Source: CBDHFQ01 sp965262565
Lineage (GTDB): Bacteria > Bacteroidota > Bacteroidia > J057
Reading direction: 5' to 3'
Assembly: GCA_965262565.1 (NCBI GenBank)
Contig: CBDHFQ010000030.1
Coordinates: 62,001 to 126,000 of the forward strand
Length of the DNA: 64,000 bases
The notes below the pieces were generated by a model, which saw only the letters and a list, made by a program, of their open reading frames with translations, was not told where the DNA came from and did not search any database. Both the position numbers and the translations under genes were made by a program. Below, piece after piece: positions 35,136-43,772 of the stretch (within the stretch, counting starts at the first letter, position 1; every line of letters starts with the position of its first letter).

Positions 35136-35261
35136 TGATTTGGATTCAGTGGGAATATTTACGCTAAGCTTTTAAGGGGTAAAAGTATAGGTACCATCTA
35201 ACAAATACCCATTGGAAAATAGTCCAGCGGGTTCTAGGCTATAATAAATAATATCTTTCTA

Positions 35262-36446
35262 TTAAGATCGGATAATATTTTTTTCCGAAGCAAATTGTGT
35301 GGTGCTTACATAAACTAATGTGGAAGCTAACAGAATAAGAGATAAGAATACCACAGCATAATGCCCCATATGAATAGTACCTGCTACTACCTCTTTAGTT
35401 GCCAATGCCACATTTAAAATAGGAATAAAAGCGGTTCCCCAGTTTAATTCTATGCCAGGTAAAAGGCCGATTGCTGCTGGTATGATAACTATAATATTTA
35501 ATGGACCTATCATACTTTGAGCTTCCTTAGAAGATTTCGCATAACTGGAAATGGGAATGAGCAAACCTGCAAAGAATATAGCTAAGGGGATAATTAAAAT
35601 TAGCACCAGCAAAATAGACTGTATTTGAACAATATCTCCTAAGGCATCTAAAATTTCGGTAGGAATAGCATCTATAAGTTGTATACTTAATACCAATCCT
35701 GTAATCCCTAATAAGGCTGAAATCACTCCTGAGGTCGCTACCACCAGCATCTTCCCAAATAGGATCTGAATTCTGGAAATAGGAACTGTGAGTATCGTTT
35801 CTAATGTCCCTCTTTCTTTTTCACCAGCGAATAAGTCTATAGCAGGGTAGGTAATTCCCATAAAACTGAAGAGGATGAAAATGTAGGGAATAAATCCACC
35901 TGCGTTTTTTCCAATGACCTCCTTTTTAGAAGATATGTCTTCCTCACGAATTAAAATAGGATCAATCTGGGTCTCTGTTATTTCAAGCGTTCTAAGTCTT
36001 TTCCTCCGAATTTTTTGTTCATACTGATCCAGTACGTTAGTTACCCTTTTTTTCAACTGACCATCTTCTGTGGAGGGAAAATACAATGTCAATTTCCCCC
36101 TCTTCATTTGATTGATATCATCTCCAAACTCCTCAGATACTTCAAGGGCTAGATCAAAGCTATCTGTTTTGATCAGTTCGTTCACTCCTTCTATCTGATC
36201 TAAACTGATTACTTCTATATTATCCCATTGTTTGAAGAAGCTTTCAAGTTCTGCATCTTCCCCTATCCATGCCAGCTTTAGGGTCTTTGCTTGATTTTTC
36301 TTGTATTGATTACTTTGAATTGTGGTAAGAAAATAAAGAATCGTAGGAAATAGAAGTGTAGGAATAATTACCATGACCAGAAGCGTTCTTCTATCCCTGA
36401 TTATGTCCAGAAATTCTTTACGTGCTACGGTGAATATTTGCTGCAT
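35262..36446 (-). CDS. ABC-2 type permease, NatB-like
   Basis: A 394-residue permease. Membrane segment 1 (about 20-40) is preceded by the family start FTVARKEFLDIIRDRRTLL. A large extracytoplasmic domain (about 45-170) and five further C-terminal segments (from about 185) follow, with AGEKERGTLETILTVPISR, the conserved ABC-2 coupling motif, at about 205-223. The family exports Na+ (NatAB) or other small molecules together with a separate ATPase. No natA-type ATPase gene is adjacent, which is unusual. A strong terminator lies in its leader. Confidence 0.85.
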   Translation of the reverse strand: MQQIFTVARKEFLDIIRDRRTLLVMVIIPTLLFPTILYFLTTIQSNQYKKNQAKTLKLAWIGEDAELESFFKQWDNIEVISLDQIEGVNELIKTDSFDLALEVSEEFGDDINQMKRGKLTLYFPSTEDGQLKKRVTNVLDQYEQKIRRKRLRTLEITETQIDPILIREEDISSKKEVIGKNAGGFIPYIFILFSFMGITYPAIDLFAGEKERGTLETILTVPISRIQILFGKMLVVATSGVISALLGITGLVLSIQLIDAIPTEILDALGDIVQIQSILLVLILIIPLAIFFAGLLIPISSYAKSSKEAQSMIGPLNIIVIIPAAIGLLPGIELNWGTAFIPILNVALATKEVVAGTIHMGHYAVVFLSLILLASTLVYVSTTQFASEKNIIRS

Positions 36447-36501
36447 TTCCAGAGGTTTTTGTTTCTTTGCACTATAGGTATCCTAGTGGATGAAAAAATT
36501 A

Positions 36502-36536
36502 CAAAAAAAGGAGGGAAGATAAATCTTTCCCTCCTT
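36502..36536 (-). terminator. Strong intrinsic terminator in the natB-like leader
   Basis: Arms AAGGAGGGAA and TTCCCTCCTT (minus strand) form a perfect 10-bp stem, extended by GAT/ATC beyond a single-base bulge. Seven T follow directly on the minus strand. It is 56 bases upstream of the permease ATG, and no minus-strand gene ends here, since the next gene upstream is on the plus strand. It must end a leader transcript or a small RNA. Confidence 0.65.
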
Positions 36537-36702
36537 ACAGACACCAAAATTAACCCGCATTAACTTTTTATATGTTACTTAAGTAATTATATCATTTATA
36601 GTACAACTGGCTTTATATATTCAATGTTATAACTTTTATTAATATCCTTTTGTCTGCTATCATACAATCATCAGGCGCTTTTGTTTTAAGATTAATATTA
36701 CT

Positions 36703-37179
36703 ATGAAAAAGATAATTAGTATTGTTTTAAGTGTTTATCTGCTGAATAACGTTTCTGTTTTTGCCCAATCTGAAATTACATCTTCTCAGTCGTTCTATGG
36801 AGAAAAAATAAATGCTGAAGGAGCTATTTCTACAAGTGAACTTGACAGTCTTGTAAAAGATCAGGGAAGTGTGGAAACAATCAAATTAAAGGGAGATATT
36901 TCTGCAGCTTGTCAGGTTAAGGGCTGTTGGATGACATTATCAAGAGAAGGAAGTAAGGATATACGTGTTACATTTAAAGATTATGGTTTTTTCGTTCCAA
37001 CTGATGCTGCTGGAAGTACAGCCATTGTAGAAGGGGAAGCTAAGTTGGATACCATCTCTGTGGATGTATTGAGACACTATGCAGTAGATGGAGGAATGTC
37101 TGCGGAGGAGGCTGAAAAAACCATTACTAAACCAGAGGTTAGTGTTTCTGTGGTAGCTAAAGGGGTAATTATCGAATAA
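36703..37179 (+). CDS. DUF4920 domain exported protein
   Basis: A 158-residue protein with a signal peptide (MKKIISIVLSVYLLNNVSVFA-Q). The mature part matches DUF4920: Y-G-E-K-I-N-A-E-G-A-I-S, then the paired cysteines in AACQVKGCWMTL (residues 69 and 74), then FKDYGFFVPTDAAGSTAIVEG. The two cysteines may bind metal or form a disulfide. The family function is unknown. It is 28 bases ahead of the aldehyde dehydrogenase gene and probably co-transcribed with it. Confidence 0.88.
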   Translation: MKKIISIVLSVYLLNNVSVFAQSEITSSQSFYGEKINAEGAISTSELDSLVKDQGSVETIKLKGDISAACQVKGCWMTLSREGSKDIRVTFKDYGFFVPTDAAGSTAIVEGEAKLDTISVDVLRHYAVDGGMSAEEAEKTITKPEVSVSVVAKGVIIE

Positions 37180-37207
37180 TAAGTTGAACAAATAAAGGAC
37201 AATTGTT

Positions 37208-38770
37208 ATGCAATCTACTATTTCTCCTAATAATATTGGTGAATTATTGAACTCCCTGGGTATTTGTCAGCCTAATCCTGTAGCACATACAGGTACAGGA
37301 AAAATTATGGGGGAGGATAAAGAACCTTTAATTATCAAGGATGCTGCGGAAGGTCGAGTATTATCTGAGGTGTTTATGGCAAATAAACAAGATTTAGATC
37401 AACTTATCCAGAAAGCAGAAGAAGCATTTAAGATATGGCGTGATATACCGGCTCCAGCCAGAGGAGAAATAGTTCGTCAAATAGGAGATGCATTAAGGAA
37501 GAACAAGGAGTTACTAGGCAGATTGGTATCTCTCGAAATGGGAAAAATCTATCAGGAAGGTTTGGGCGAAGTACAGGAAATGATTGATATATGCGATTTT
37601 GCTGTGGGTTTGTCTCGCCAGCTGTATGGATTAACGATGCAATCCGAGCGGCCACATCACAGAATGTATGAGCAATGGCATCCTTTGGGGATCGTTGGTA
37701 TTATTTCAGCCTTTAATTTCCCAGTTGCAGTATGGTCGTGGAATGCAATGATAGCGGCGGTCTGTGGGAATGTTAGTATATGGAAGCCGAGTGAGAAAAC
37801 TCCTTTGACAGCATTAGCTTGTATGCACATCATATCAGAGGTCTGCAAAGAGAATAATCTCCCCGAAGCAGTTTTTAGTATGATCATAGGAGATCGGGAT
37901 CTTGGGCAATGGATAGCAGCTGACACAAGAATCCCCCTAATCTCTGCCACTGGTTCTACAAGAATGGGTAAATCAGTAGCAGAAACGGTCTCTAAAAGAT
38001 TGGGAAAATCCCTATTGGAACTTGGAGGAAATAATGCGATCATCGTTTCCAGACATGCAGATTTGAAATTAGCTATTCCCGCCATTCTATTTGGTGCAGT
38101 GGGAACTTGCGGTCAACGTTGCACTTCTACCCGAAGAGTGATTATTGATCAGCAAATATTCTCTTTATTCAAGGAAAAACTAATTTCTGCTTATCAATCC
38201 TTAAAAGACAGGATCGGTCATCCGCTAAGCGAACATACTTTAATAGGACCTCTTATTGATAAGCAGGCAGTAGATCAAATGCAGCAATCTTTACAATACA
38301 TAGAGGCAGAAGGAGGAAAAGTATTGTTTGGAGGAGAGGTACTGGAGGGAGAAGGATTTGAAACAGGAACTTATGTGATACCAGCCTTAGTCGAAGCTTC
38401 CAGACATCATAAGACCATTCAAAAGGAGACTTTTGCTCCTATTCTTTACTTGATTCCTTATAATGAGTTAGAAGAAGCAATAGAGATCAATAATGAAGTT
38501 CCACAAGGATTGTCTTCTGCGATCTTCACTGAAAACATGAAGGAAGCCGAACGGTTTTTGAGTTTATTAGGTTCAGACTGTGGAATCGCCAATGTCAATA
38601 TTGGAACCTCAGGTGCAGAAATAGGAGGCGCTTTTGGAGGAGAAAAAGAAACAGGAGGAGGAAGAGAATCAGGATCAGATGCCTGGAAAGCCTACATGAG
38701 AAGGCAGACGAATACGATAAATTGGTCCGATAAACTACCTTTAGCTCAGGGAATAAAATTTGATATATGA
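37208..38770 (+). CDS. Aldehyde dehydrogenase, ALDH7 type (aminoadipate-semialdehyde dehydrogenase-like)
   Basis: A 520-residue NAD-dependent dehydrogenase. Catalytic Cys is in GTCGQRCTSTRR (about residue 301), general-base Glu in LLELGGNNA (about 267), cofactor-binding I-S-A-F-N-F-P-V-A-V-W. The C-terminal phrase IGTSGAEIGGAFGGEKETGG followed by R-E-S-G-S-D-A-W-K-A-Y-M-R-R is the ALDH7/antiquitin signature. The likely substrate is 2-aminoadipate semialdehyde (piperideine-6-carboxylate) in lysine breakdown, inferred from the subfamily only; no other lysine genes are in view. Confidence 0.9.
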   Translation: MQSTISPNNIGELLNSLGICQPNPVAHTGTGKIMGEDKEPLIIKDAAEGRVLSEVFMANKQDLDQLIQKAEEAFKIWRDIPAPARGEIVRQIGDALRKNKELLGRLVSLEMGKIYQEGLGEVQEMIDICDFAVGLSRQLYGLTMQSERPHHRMYEQWHPLGIVGIISAFNFPVAVWSWNAMIAAVCGNVSIWKPSEKTPLTALACMHIISEVCKENNLPEAVFSMIIGDRDLGQWIAADTRIPLISATGSTRMGKSVAETVSKRLGKSLLELGGNNAIIVSRHADLKLAIPAILFGAVGTCGQRCTSTRRVIIDQQIFSLFKEKLISAYQSLKDRIGHPLSEHTLIGPLIDKQAVDQMQQSLQYIEAEGGKVLFGGEVLEGEGFETGTYVIPALVEASRHHKTIQKETFAPILYLIPYNELEEAIEINNEVPQGLSSAIFTENMKEAERFLSLLGSDCGIANVNIGTSGAEIGGAFGGEKETGGGRESGSDAWKAYMRRQTNTINWSDKLPLAQGIKFDI

Positions 38771-38847
38771 GTTGAAAAATAGGTTTGTTTCCTAAGCAGG
38801 ATTTTTCTTCATTATGCCAGGATTACAGTGAGGTTCCTGAAAATCTT

Positions 38848-40161
38848 ATGGCATTAAAATTTCCCATTGTCATTACTATTTTCCTTCTCTTATGTACTGA
38901 GGTTCATGCTAAAAATGAGCCTGCTGAGAATCTCTTTGATAGAATAAAACGACTTTGTCCAGAGAAAAATATATCCACATTTTCTTTAAATGATATTGAG
39001 CTTATTTCCCATTCAGATTATAAGGATCTGACTCCGGTTCCTGAAAGAATGGGGAGTCGATTATTTGAGCATAGTTATATCTTAAGGAATCAGACTTCTA
39101 AGGTGTATTTTTATGCCTGGAATACCGTTCAGAGAGATTACTACCAATTTGTTATCTGCCAACAAGGGGATTATGGCCCATCGTTAGTTCTGTTCCACTT
39201 TTCTCCTACGGGTAAACTCATCTGGGAACATCACCTGGCGGGAAACTTTACAGATGGAACTGAAGCTTATGTTTGGGAAAGCGAGTTACCCTCTGCAGGG
39301 CAGCTTTCATTTACCCATAAATCCTACTCTGTCAACCAACGTGGAGAATACTACTGTGATTCATCTATTACAGTATTGAGTATTCGAAAAGATGGGAAGT
39401 TAAAAAAGCTTCAAGAAGATCAATTTCGAGTTAAAACGACTTACTTGAGAGGGCCAGCAGTTAATATGAGTTTGGAAAGAGTGAAAACCAGTCATGTCTT
39501 AGCTCCTTCAGGCTTAAAATTAAGGAATAAACTAAATAAATATTCAAAAACCATTGCAGTTGTCCCCTATGGAGCTGAAGTAACCATTTTACAGGTAAGC
39601 TCTGATAGTTATGGAATAGATTGGGTTAATGGAAATTGGACGTTGGTTCAATTTGATACCTTGCAAGGATATATTTTCGATGGATATCTCTCTACTTTTC
39701 CAGCTCCAGAATTAACTGATAGTATCAGCTGTTATTACCATCTTCCCGATATGCTGTTAAGTTATTTAGCTAATCACTTTCAGGCCGTAAATGAGGCAGA
39801 CACTGTTTTTGCAAAATCCATTCCCGGTACAAATCAAACGTGGGAATTCGTTCAGGAATTCGAAGATAATCTTACAGCAAAATTAAATTATCTAGGTAAT
39901 GGTTTTTCTGCACAGCTGAACATTCCGAATATTACAATAGAGGAAGTATACATTTGTGTTATGGGTTTGATACGCAATTGTAGGGAGCTTGAAAAATTAA
40001 AGGAGGAATTGGTATTTGTAAAAAATCGTCAACAGAAAATACATAAAATTTACGATCGGTCAGGCTATATTTCTATCCGTGAAGGAGAGTTTAGCACTGT
40101 AGAACTCAAATTTAATTCGGATTGCTGCGATACCGACAGAGATTTTTCTGTCACTGAATAA
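38848..40161 (+). CDS. Exported hypothetical protein with SH3-like domain
   Basis: The frame is open from a TTG at 38785, but the ATG at 38848 starts a proper signal peptide (MALKFPIVITIFLLLCTEVHA-K), giving 437 residues. Residues about 205-285 resemble a bacterial SH3 domain (LKLRNKLNKYSKTIAVVPYG, then W-T-L-V-Q-F-D-T-L-Q-G-Y-I-F-D-G-Y-L). The rest is beta-rich and not recognised, with a late CC-x-T pair. It follows the dehydrogenase gene by about 80 bases but seems functionally unrelated. Confidence 0.65.
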   Translation: MALKFPIVITIFLLLCTEVHAKNEPAENLFDRIKRLCPEKNISTFSLNDIELISHSDYKDLTPVPERMGSRLFEHSYILRNQTSKVYFYAWNTVQRDYYQFVICQQGDYGPSLVLFHFSPTGKLIWEHHLAGNFTDGTEAYVWESELPSAGQLSFTHKSYSVNQRGEYYCDSSITVLSIRKDGKLKKLQEDQFRVKTTYLRGPAVNMSLERVKTSHVLAPSGLKLRNKLNKYSKTIAVVPYGAEVTILQVSSDSYGIDWVNGNWTLVQFDTLQGYIFDGYLSTFPAPELTDSISCYYHLPDMLLSYLANHFQAVNEADTVFAKSIPGTNQTWEFVQEFEDNLTAKLNYLGNGFSAQLNIPNITIEEVYICVMGLIRNCRELEKLKEELVFVKNRQQKIHKIYDRSGYISIREGEFSTVELKFNSDCCDTDRDFSVTE

Positions 40162-40270
40162 TAAATATGCTCTTTTCTATAGGTTGATTATCAATTCAAT
40201 GTAACATAAGATACACATACACCGAATTAACTACTAGGAGAAAAGAAAAAACTTTTTCCCATTTGCAACT

Positions 40271-40289
40271 ATTTCGTACGTTACGAAAT
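40271..40289. repeat. Short palindrome ATTTCGTA-CGT-TACGAAAT
   Basis: Perfect 8-bp arms around a 3-base centre, about 100 bases upstream of the next gene's start. Could be an operator or a small hairpin; no T run follows. Confidence 0.35.
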
Positions 40290-40387
40290 CTTTCATATTA
40301 TAAGGAAGTCCCATAGCCATGCTACACTTGAATACTAGCCTACGTCTTTGCCTTTTTATCCCTGTCTCTATTCCTCCTTCTAAAGAG

Positions 40388-40855
40388 ATGTGGAAGCTTA
40401 CTTTTTGTTTCTTGCTTATATATGTCTGCTGTCTTCAATCCATTGCCATAAGTAGAATAACCCCTCTTGGCAATACTGGTATTATCAGAATACAGGGAAA
40501 AATTATTGAGAGAAATTCCCAAAATCCGTTTAAAGAAGTGCATGTTATAGCAAAGTCCGGTGGAACAGTAGTAGCTAGTATATTTTCTAATAGGCAAGGA
40601 GAATTTGTTATTTCTATTCCAGCAGAAAAAGTAGTTGGAGATCATTTTACTTTGCGGATAAAACACAAGAATCACATTTTCATTAAAGAAGATATTACTG
40701 TGGAATCAGATGGTATTTTGGTAGAAATCAATGGGGAAATTTTTTTAGATGATCCCGAAGAATATCAATTACCTATTCACATGTTGGATCAACCACAAGT
40801 AGGAAGTGTTACCATATGGTTTAGAAATGGTTCTCAGCGAAGAATTATGAACTGA
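40388..40855 (+). CDS. Small exported protein with carboxypeptidase-regulatory-like fold
   Basis: The open frame begins at 40319, but Met24 (40388) opens the signal peptide MWKLTFCFLLIYVCCLQSIA. The mature ~135 residues have the CarboxypepD_reg pattern: IIRIQGKIIERNSQNPFKEV, V-H-V-I-A-K-S-G-G-T, F-S-N-R-Q-G-E-F-V-I-S-I-P, H-F-T-L-R-I-K-H-K-N-H. Such domains occur alone on secreted Bacteroidota proteins. No specific role inferred. Confidence 0.65.
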   Translation: MWKLTFCFLLIYVCCLQSIAISRITPLGNTGIIRIQGKIIERNSQNPFKEVHVIAKSGGTVVASIFSNRQGEFVISIPAEKVVGDHFTLRIKHKNHIFIKEDITVESDGILVEINGEIFLDDPEEYQLPIHMLDQPQVGSVTIWFRNGSQRRIMN

Positions 40856-40915
40856 TGGTTATAATATGTTTATCTTTTACTTAGTTCCAGGTCGATTTAT
40901 AATTCAATTTAACTT

Positions 40916-41284
40916 GTGGATATAGAACAAATTAGAATACACTGTATCTCAAAACCGGGAGTTACTGAGGGATTTCCCTTTGACAATGATACGTTAGTAT
41001 TTAAAGTGATGGGGAAAATATTTGTTCTTTTACCTTTGGAGAGTGGAGATAGATTAAATCTGAAATGTGATCCGACGTATGCTATAGAATTAAGGGATAA
41101 GTATCCTGAAGCGGTTAAACCCGGATATCATATGAATAAAAAACATTGGAATACCGTTTCTATTGTAGATTATCTCCCGGATAAACTCATCCTGCATCTG
41201 ATCAATCATTCCTATGAAAAAGTAGTTTCCAAGCTTAAAAAGTCTGAGAAAGAAGAACTTCGCAGGATGACATCAGAAGAATAA
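40916..41284 (+). CDS. MmcQ/YjbR family DNA-binding protein
   Basis: A 122-residue protein with a GTG start. The family pattern is clear: PGVTEGFPFDNDTLVFKVMG, then K-I-F-V-L-L-P-L, L-N-L-K-C-D-P, A-V-K-P-G-Y-H-M-N-K-K-H-W-N-T-V and the C-terminal helix L-I-N-H-S-Y-E-K-V-V-S-K-L. Members have a double-wing DNA-binding-like fold, of uncertain role. Single gene, ended by the hairpin at 41295-41332. Confidence 0.9.
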   Translation: MDIEQIRIHCISKPGVTEGFPFDNDTLVFKVMGKIFVLLPLESGDRLNLKCDPTYAIELRDKYPEAVKPGYHMNKKHWNTVSIVDYLPDKLILHLINHSYEKVVSKLKKSEKEELRRMTSEE

Positions 41285-41294
41285 TCCATTTATC

Positions 41295-41337
41295 AGCTAT
41301 TGATTGAAAATAAACTCATTCAATTGATAGCTTTTCT
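41295..41337. terminator. Bidirectional terminator between YjbR and the LRR gene
   Basis: A 14-bp stem with two G-T wobbles (arms 41295-41308 and 41319-41332) and a 10-base loop, followed on the plus strand by TTTTCTATC. It separates two convergent genes and overlaps the stop region of the LRR gene. Confidence 0.6.
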
Positions 41338-43675
41338 ATCTTACCTTATTCATAATAAGTTCCCTTTCAAAAGCCCTTAAGGTAACTTGGATAGGTTCTC
41401 TGGTATCGTCAAAAGTTACAGGAATATCGCTCATATAAGGTTCAGTATTGGCCGTTTCCGAATCCTCACTTCCAAGATTTCCGGTTTGCAAAATCTCTCC
41501 CTCTAAATTTAAATGATCTTCAGCCATCAAATATTTTCCTTTGATGATTCTGTATCTTCCACCATCATCTCCATATTTACCTTCCATCAAGGTGAATCTA
41601 CGGGTAGTTTCATTCAAATAAAGCATAAAAGAAGCAGAGTCCGTATTTATACTTTCATACTGGCCCCCTAGTTTATCTATGAGCTTGGTTTGAAAGTGGT
41701 CCGTGAAGTCGTTACCTAATAATCCTATATTTCGCTTTTGGGTTAGCATTTGTTCAGGAATAGCACCTTCTAATTTATTATTACTCAGATCAACCAAAAC
41801 ATTTCTGGCTACAAGAGAATCTAGCTCAACAGGAATTTCTCCAGAAAAGAAATTATTCTCTAGATTTAATTGTGAAAGAGACTTCATACTTCCAAATTCG
41901 GGAGGAATATTACCGATTAACTGATTGGTCCCTAATTTAATTTGTTGGAGCTCTTCTAATTCTGTTAACTCCGGTGGAATGTATCCCGTCAGTCTGTTAT
42001 TCTCAAGATATAGCTGCTGGAGTGATTTAAGTTTACCGATCTCGGGAGGAAGTTCACCAGTTAGCCGGTTCGTATTGAGCCAAAGTACTTGTAATTGATC
42101 CAGATTTCCGATAGCTGCTGGAATGATTCCCTCTAAACGATTAGCAGTTAAAATAATACTGGTTACACGTCCATCATCGTTCAAATGAACATTGTACCAT
42201 TCTTCCAGCGGTTTTTCCAGTTCCCAGGATCTCCTCCAGTTGGGACCTTTAGTACTATCAAAAAGGGCAACCAGAGAAATAGAATCGCGCATTCTGGCTT
42301 GCGCTAATACATATTCACGAGGATCTAAAGGTTTTTCTACATTTCCAGCTACAAGTTTTTCCCGAATGTCAGCATCTTTATGCATCACGTCTGTTTGCTG
42401 CCAAGTCCATTTTTTTGTGATGGATGATCTCAGTGCTCTTATCCTAACATTTTCAGCAAAAGGAGAAGCTTGAGATGATTGGTAGTTAAGATTCTCAGGT
42501 TTAATTCCACTATCTCCATTAGCATCCGTTTTCACGAGATAAAACGTTTCATTTCCTATGGAAGGTGATAATCTCTGCAACGAACCAAATACCACTATTC
42601 CTGAATCAGCAGTCGGATGAATGGCATACCCTCCTTGAACATGGCCTCTCCCTGTAATTGATTGTCCCCTTAATAATTCTCCATCTCTATCTATTGTTAA
42701 CAATAGTATACTCTGAGGCTGGCCAGATTGTCCCCTATATCCACCTAACCTGAAATTACCATCATAGTCCAGGCAGATCGAATGATTCCAGCTAAAGGCA
42801 TCATCGCTATAGGCTCTCCCCCAAATCAAATCTCCATCTTCATCCAGCTGGATTAACATAATGCTAGGCTGACTACTTCCATTGAGTCCGTAGTTATAAG
42901 TAACCCCCGAAACCAATATATCTCCATTATCAGAAATCAATATATCTCCCAGATAGTCTTTTCTCAGCCCTCCATAAGTTTTGGCCCATCTAGATTTACC
43001 ATTCTTATCCATTTTCATGACAAAGATATCCTCTCCTTTATTCCCAGCTACAATACAACCCCCATCCAGAGTAGCCTGAAGAGCAGTTCTATTATTTTGT
43101 ATATCAACATCAAATGCTTGCTGCCATTGTTTTGTACCGTTTTCATCCATTTTAATCAGGAACATCCCTCGGCTACTTTGACCCAAAGCGAAAAAATTGC
43201 TGTCATGAGAAGCAGCCAAAGAAGTAAATGCACCATTTTCCACTTGTAAAGAAAATGCCCACTGAAGTTCCCCTTGGGGATTGAGATTTAAAATACCAGG
43301 GAATGATTTCTTTAGCTCTTTATTTTGTAGTTGGGTTCCAATTAATAAATGCTCACTCATGGTTTCCAGTACAGAATAACCATTATCATCTCCTAAGCCC
43401 CCATAGTATTTTCCCCATCTGTAGGCGCCGTCAGCATCCGTTCTAACCACATGAATATCCGTTTTCACTAATCCACTGTCGGGAATGATGATGGTAGCAT
43501 TTCCTACCATTACATATCCTCCATCAGATGTATGTTCCAAATCTACAGGAGAAGTGTTATCTTCATTATTATAGGATTTCTGGAATTTGATTTGGCCTTT
43601 TACCGTCGTTAAATTAAAACAAACGGAAAAACACATGAGCACTGCATAGTAAAAATGGAAAATGTTTGTTTGCAT
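41336..43675 (-). CDS. Exported propeller plus leucine-rich-repeat protein
   Basis: The frame is open from 43768, but Met32 (43675) gives a usable signal peptide (MQTNIFHFYYAVLMCFSVCF, cleaved near V-K-G-Q). The first ~400 residues are repeats of the type T-S-D-G-G-Y-V-M-V-G and ending in W-[GA]-[KR]-x-Y-G-G, a propeller-like array common in Bacteroidota. Residues about 500-660 are plant-type LRRs of ~24 residues (L-x-x-L-x-L-x-x-N-x-L-x-G-x-I-P-P-E). No T9SS sorting tail was recognised at the C-terminus, so the final location is uncertain. Confidence 0.8.
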   Translation of the reverse strand: MQTNIFHFYYAVLMCFSVCFNLTTVKGQIKFQKSYNNEDNTSPVDLEHTSDGGYVMVGNATIIIPDSGLVKTDIHVVRTDADGAYRWGKYYGGLGDDNGYSVLETMSEHLLIGTQLQNKELKKSFPGILNLNPQGELQWAFSLQVENGAFTSLAASHDSNFFALGQSSRGMFLIKMDENGTKQWQQAFDVDIQNNRTALQATLDGGCIVAGNKGEDIFVMKMDKNGKSRWAKTYGGLRKDYLGDILISDNGDILVSGVTYNYGLNGSSQPSIMLIQLDEDGDLIWGRAYSDDAFSWNHSICLDYDGNFRLGGYRGQSGQPQSILLLTIDRDGELLRGQSITGRGHVQGGYAIHPTADSGIVVFGSLQRLSPSIGNETFYLVKTDANGDSGIKPENLNYQSSQASPFAENVRIRALRSSITKKWTWQQTDVMHKDADIREKLVAGNVEKPLDPREYVLAQARMRDSISLVALFDSTKGPNWRRSWELEKPLEEWYNVHLNDDGRVTSIILTANRLEGIIPAAIGNLDQLQVLWLNTNRLTGELPPEIGKLKSLQQLYLENNRLTGYIPPELTELEELQQIKLGTNQLIGNIPPEFGSMKSLSQLNLENNFFSGEIPVELDSLVARNVLVDLSNNKLEGAIPEQMLTQKRNIGLLGNDFTDHFQTKLIDKLGGQYESINTDSASFMLYLNETTRRFTLMEGKYGDDGGRYRIIKGKYLMAEDHLNLEGEILQTGNLGSEDSETANTEPYMSDIPVTFDDTREPIQVTLRAFERELIMNKVR

Positions 43676-43772
43676 AGATGCCTTGAAAAACTTAAATATT
43701 ACCTTTACAAAATCGAAAAAATACCAACAATTAAAATAGCAAAACTTGTGCCTCAGTATCTTACACATCTCT

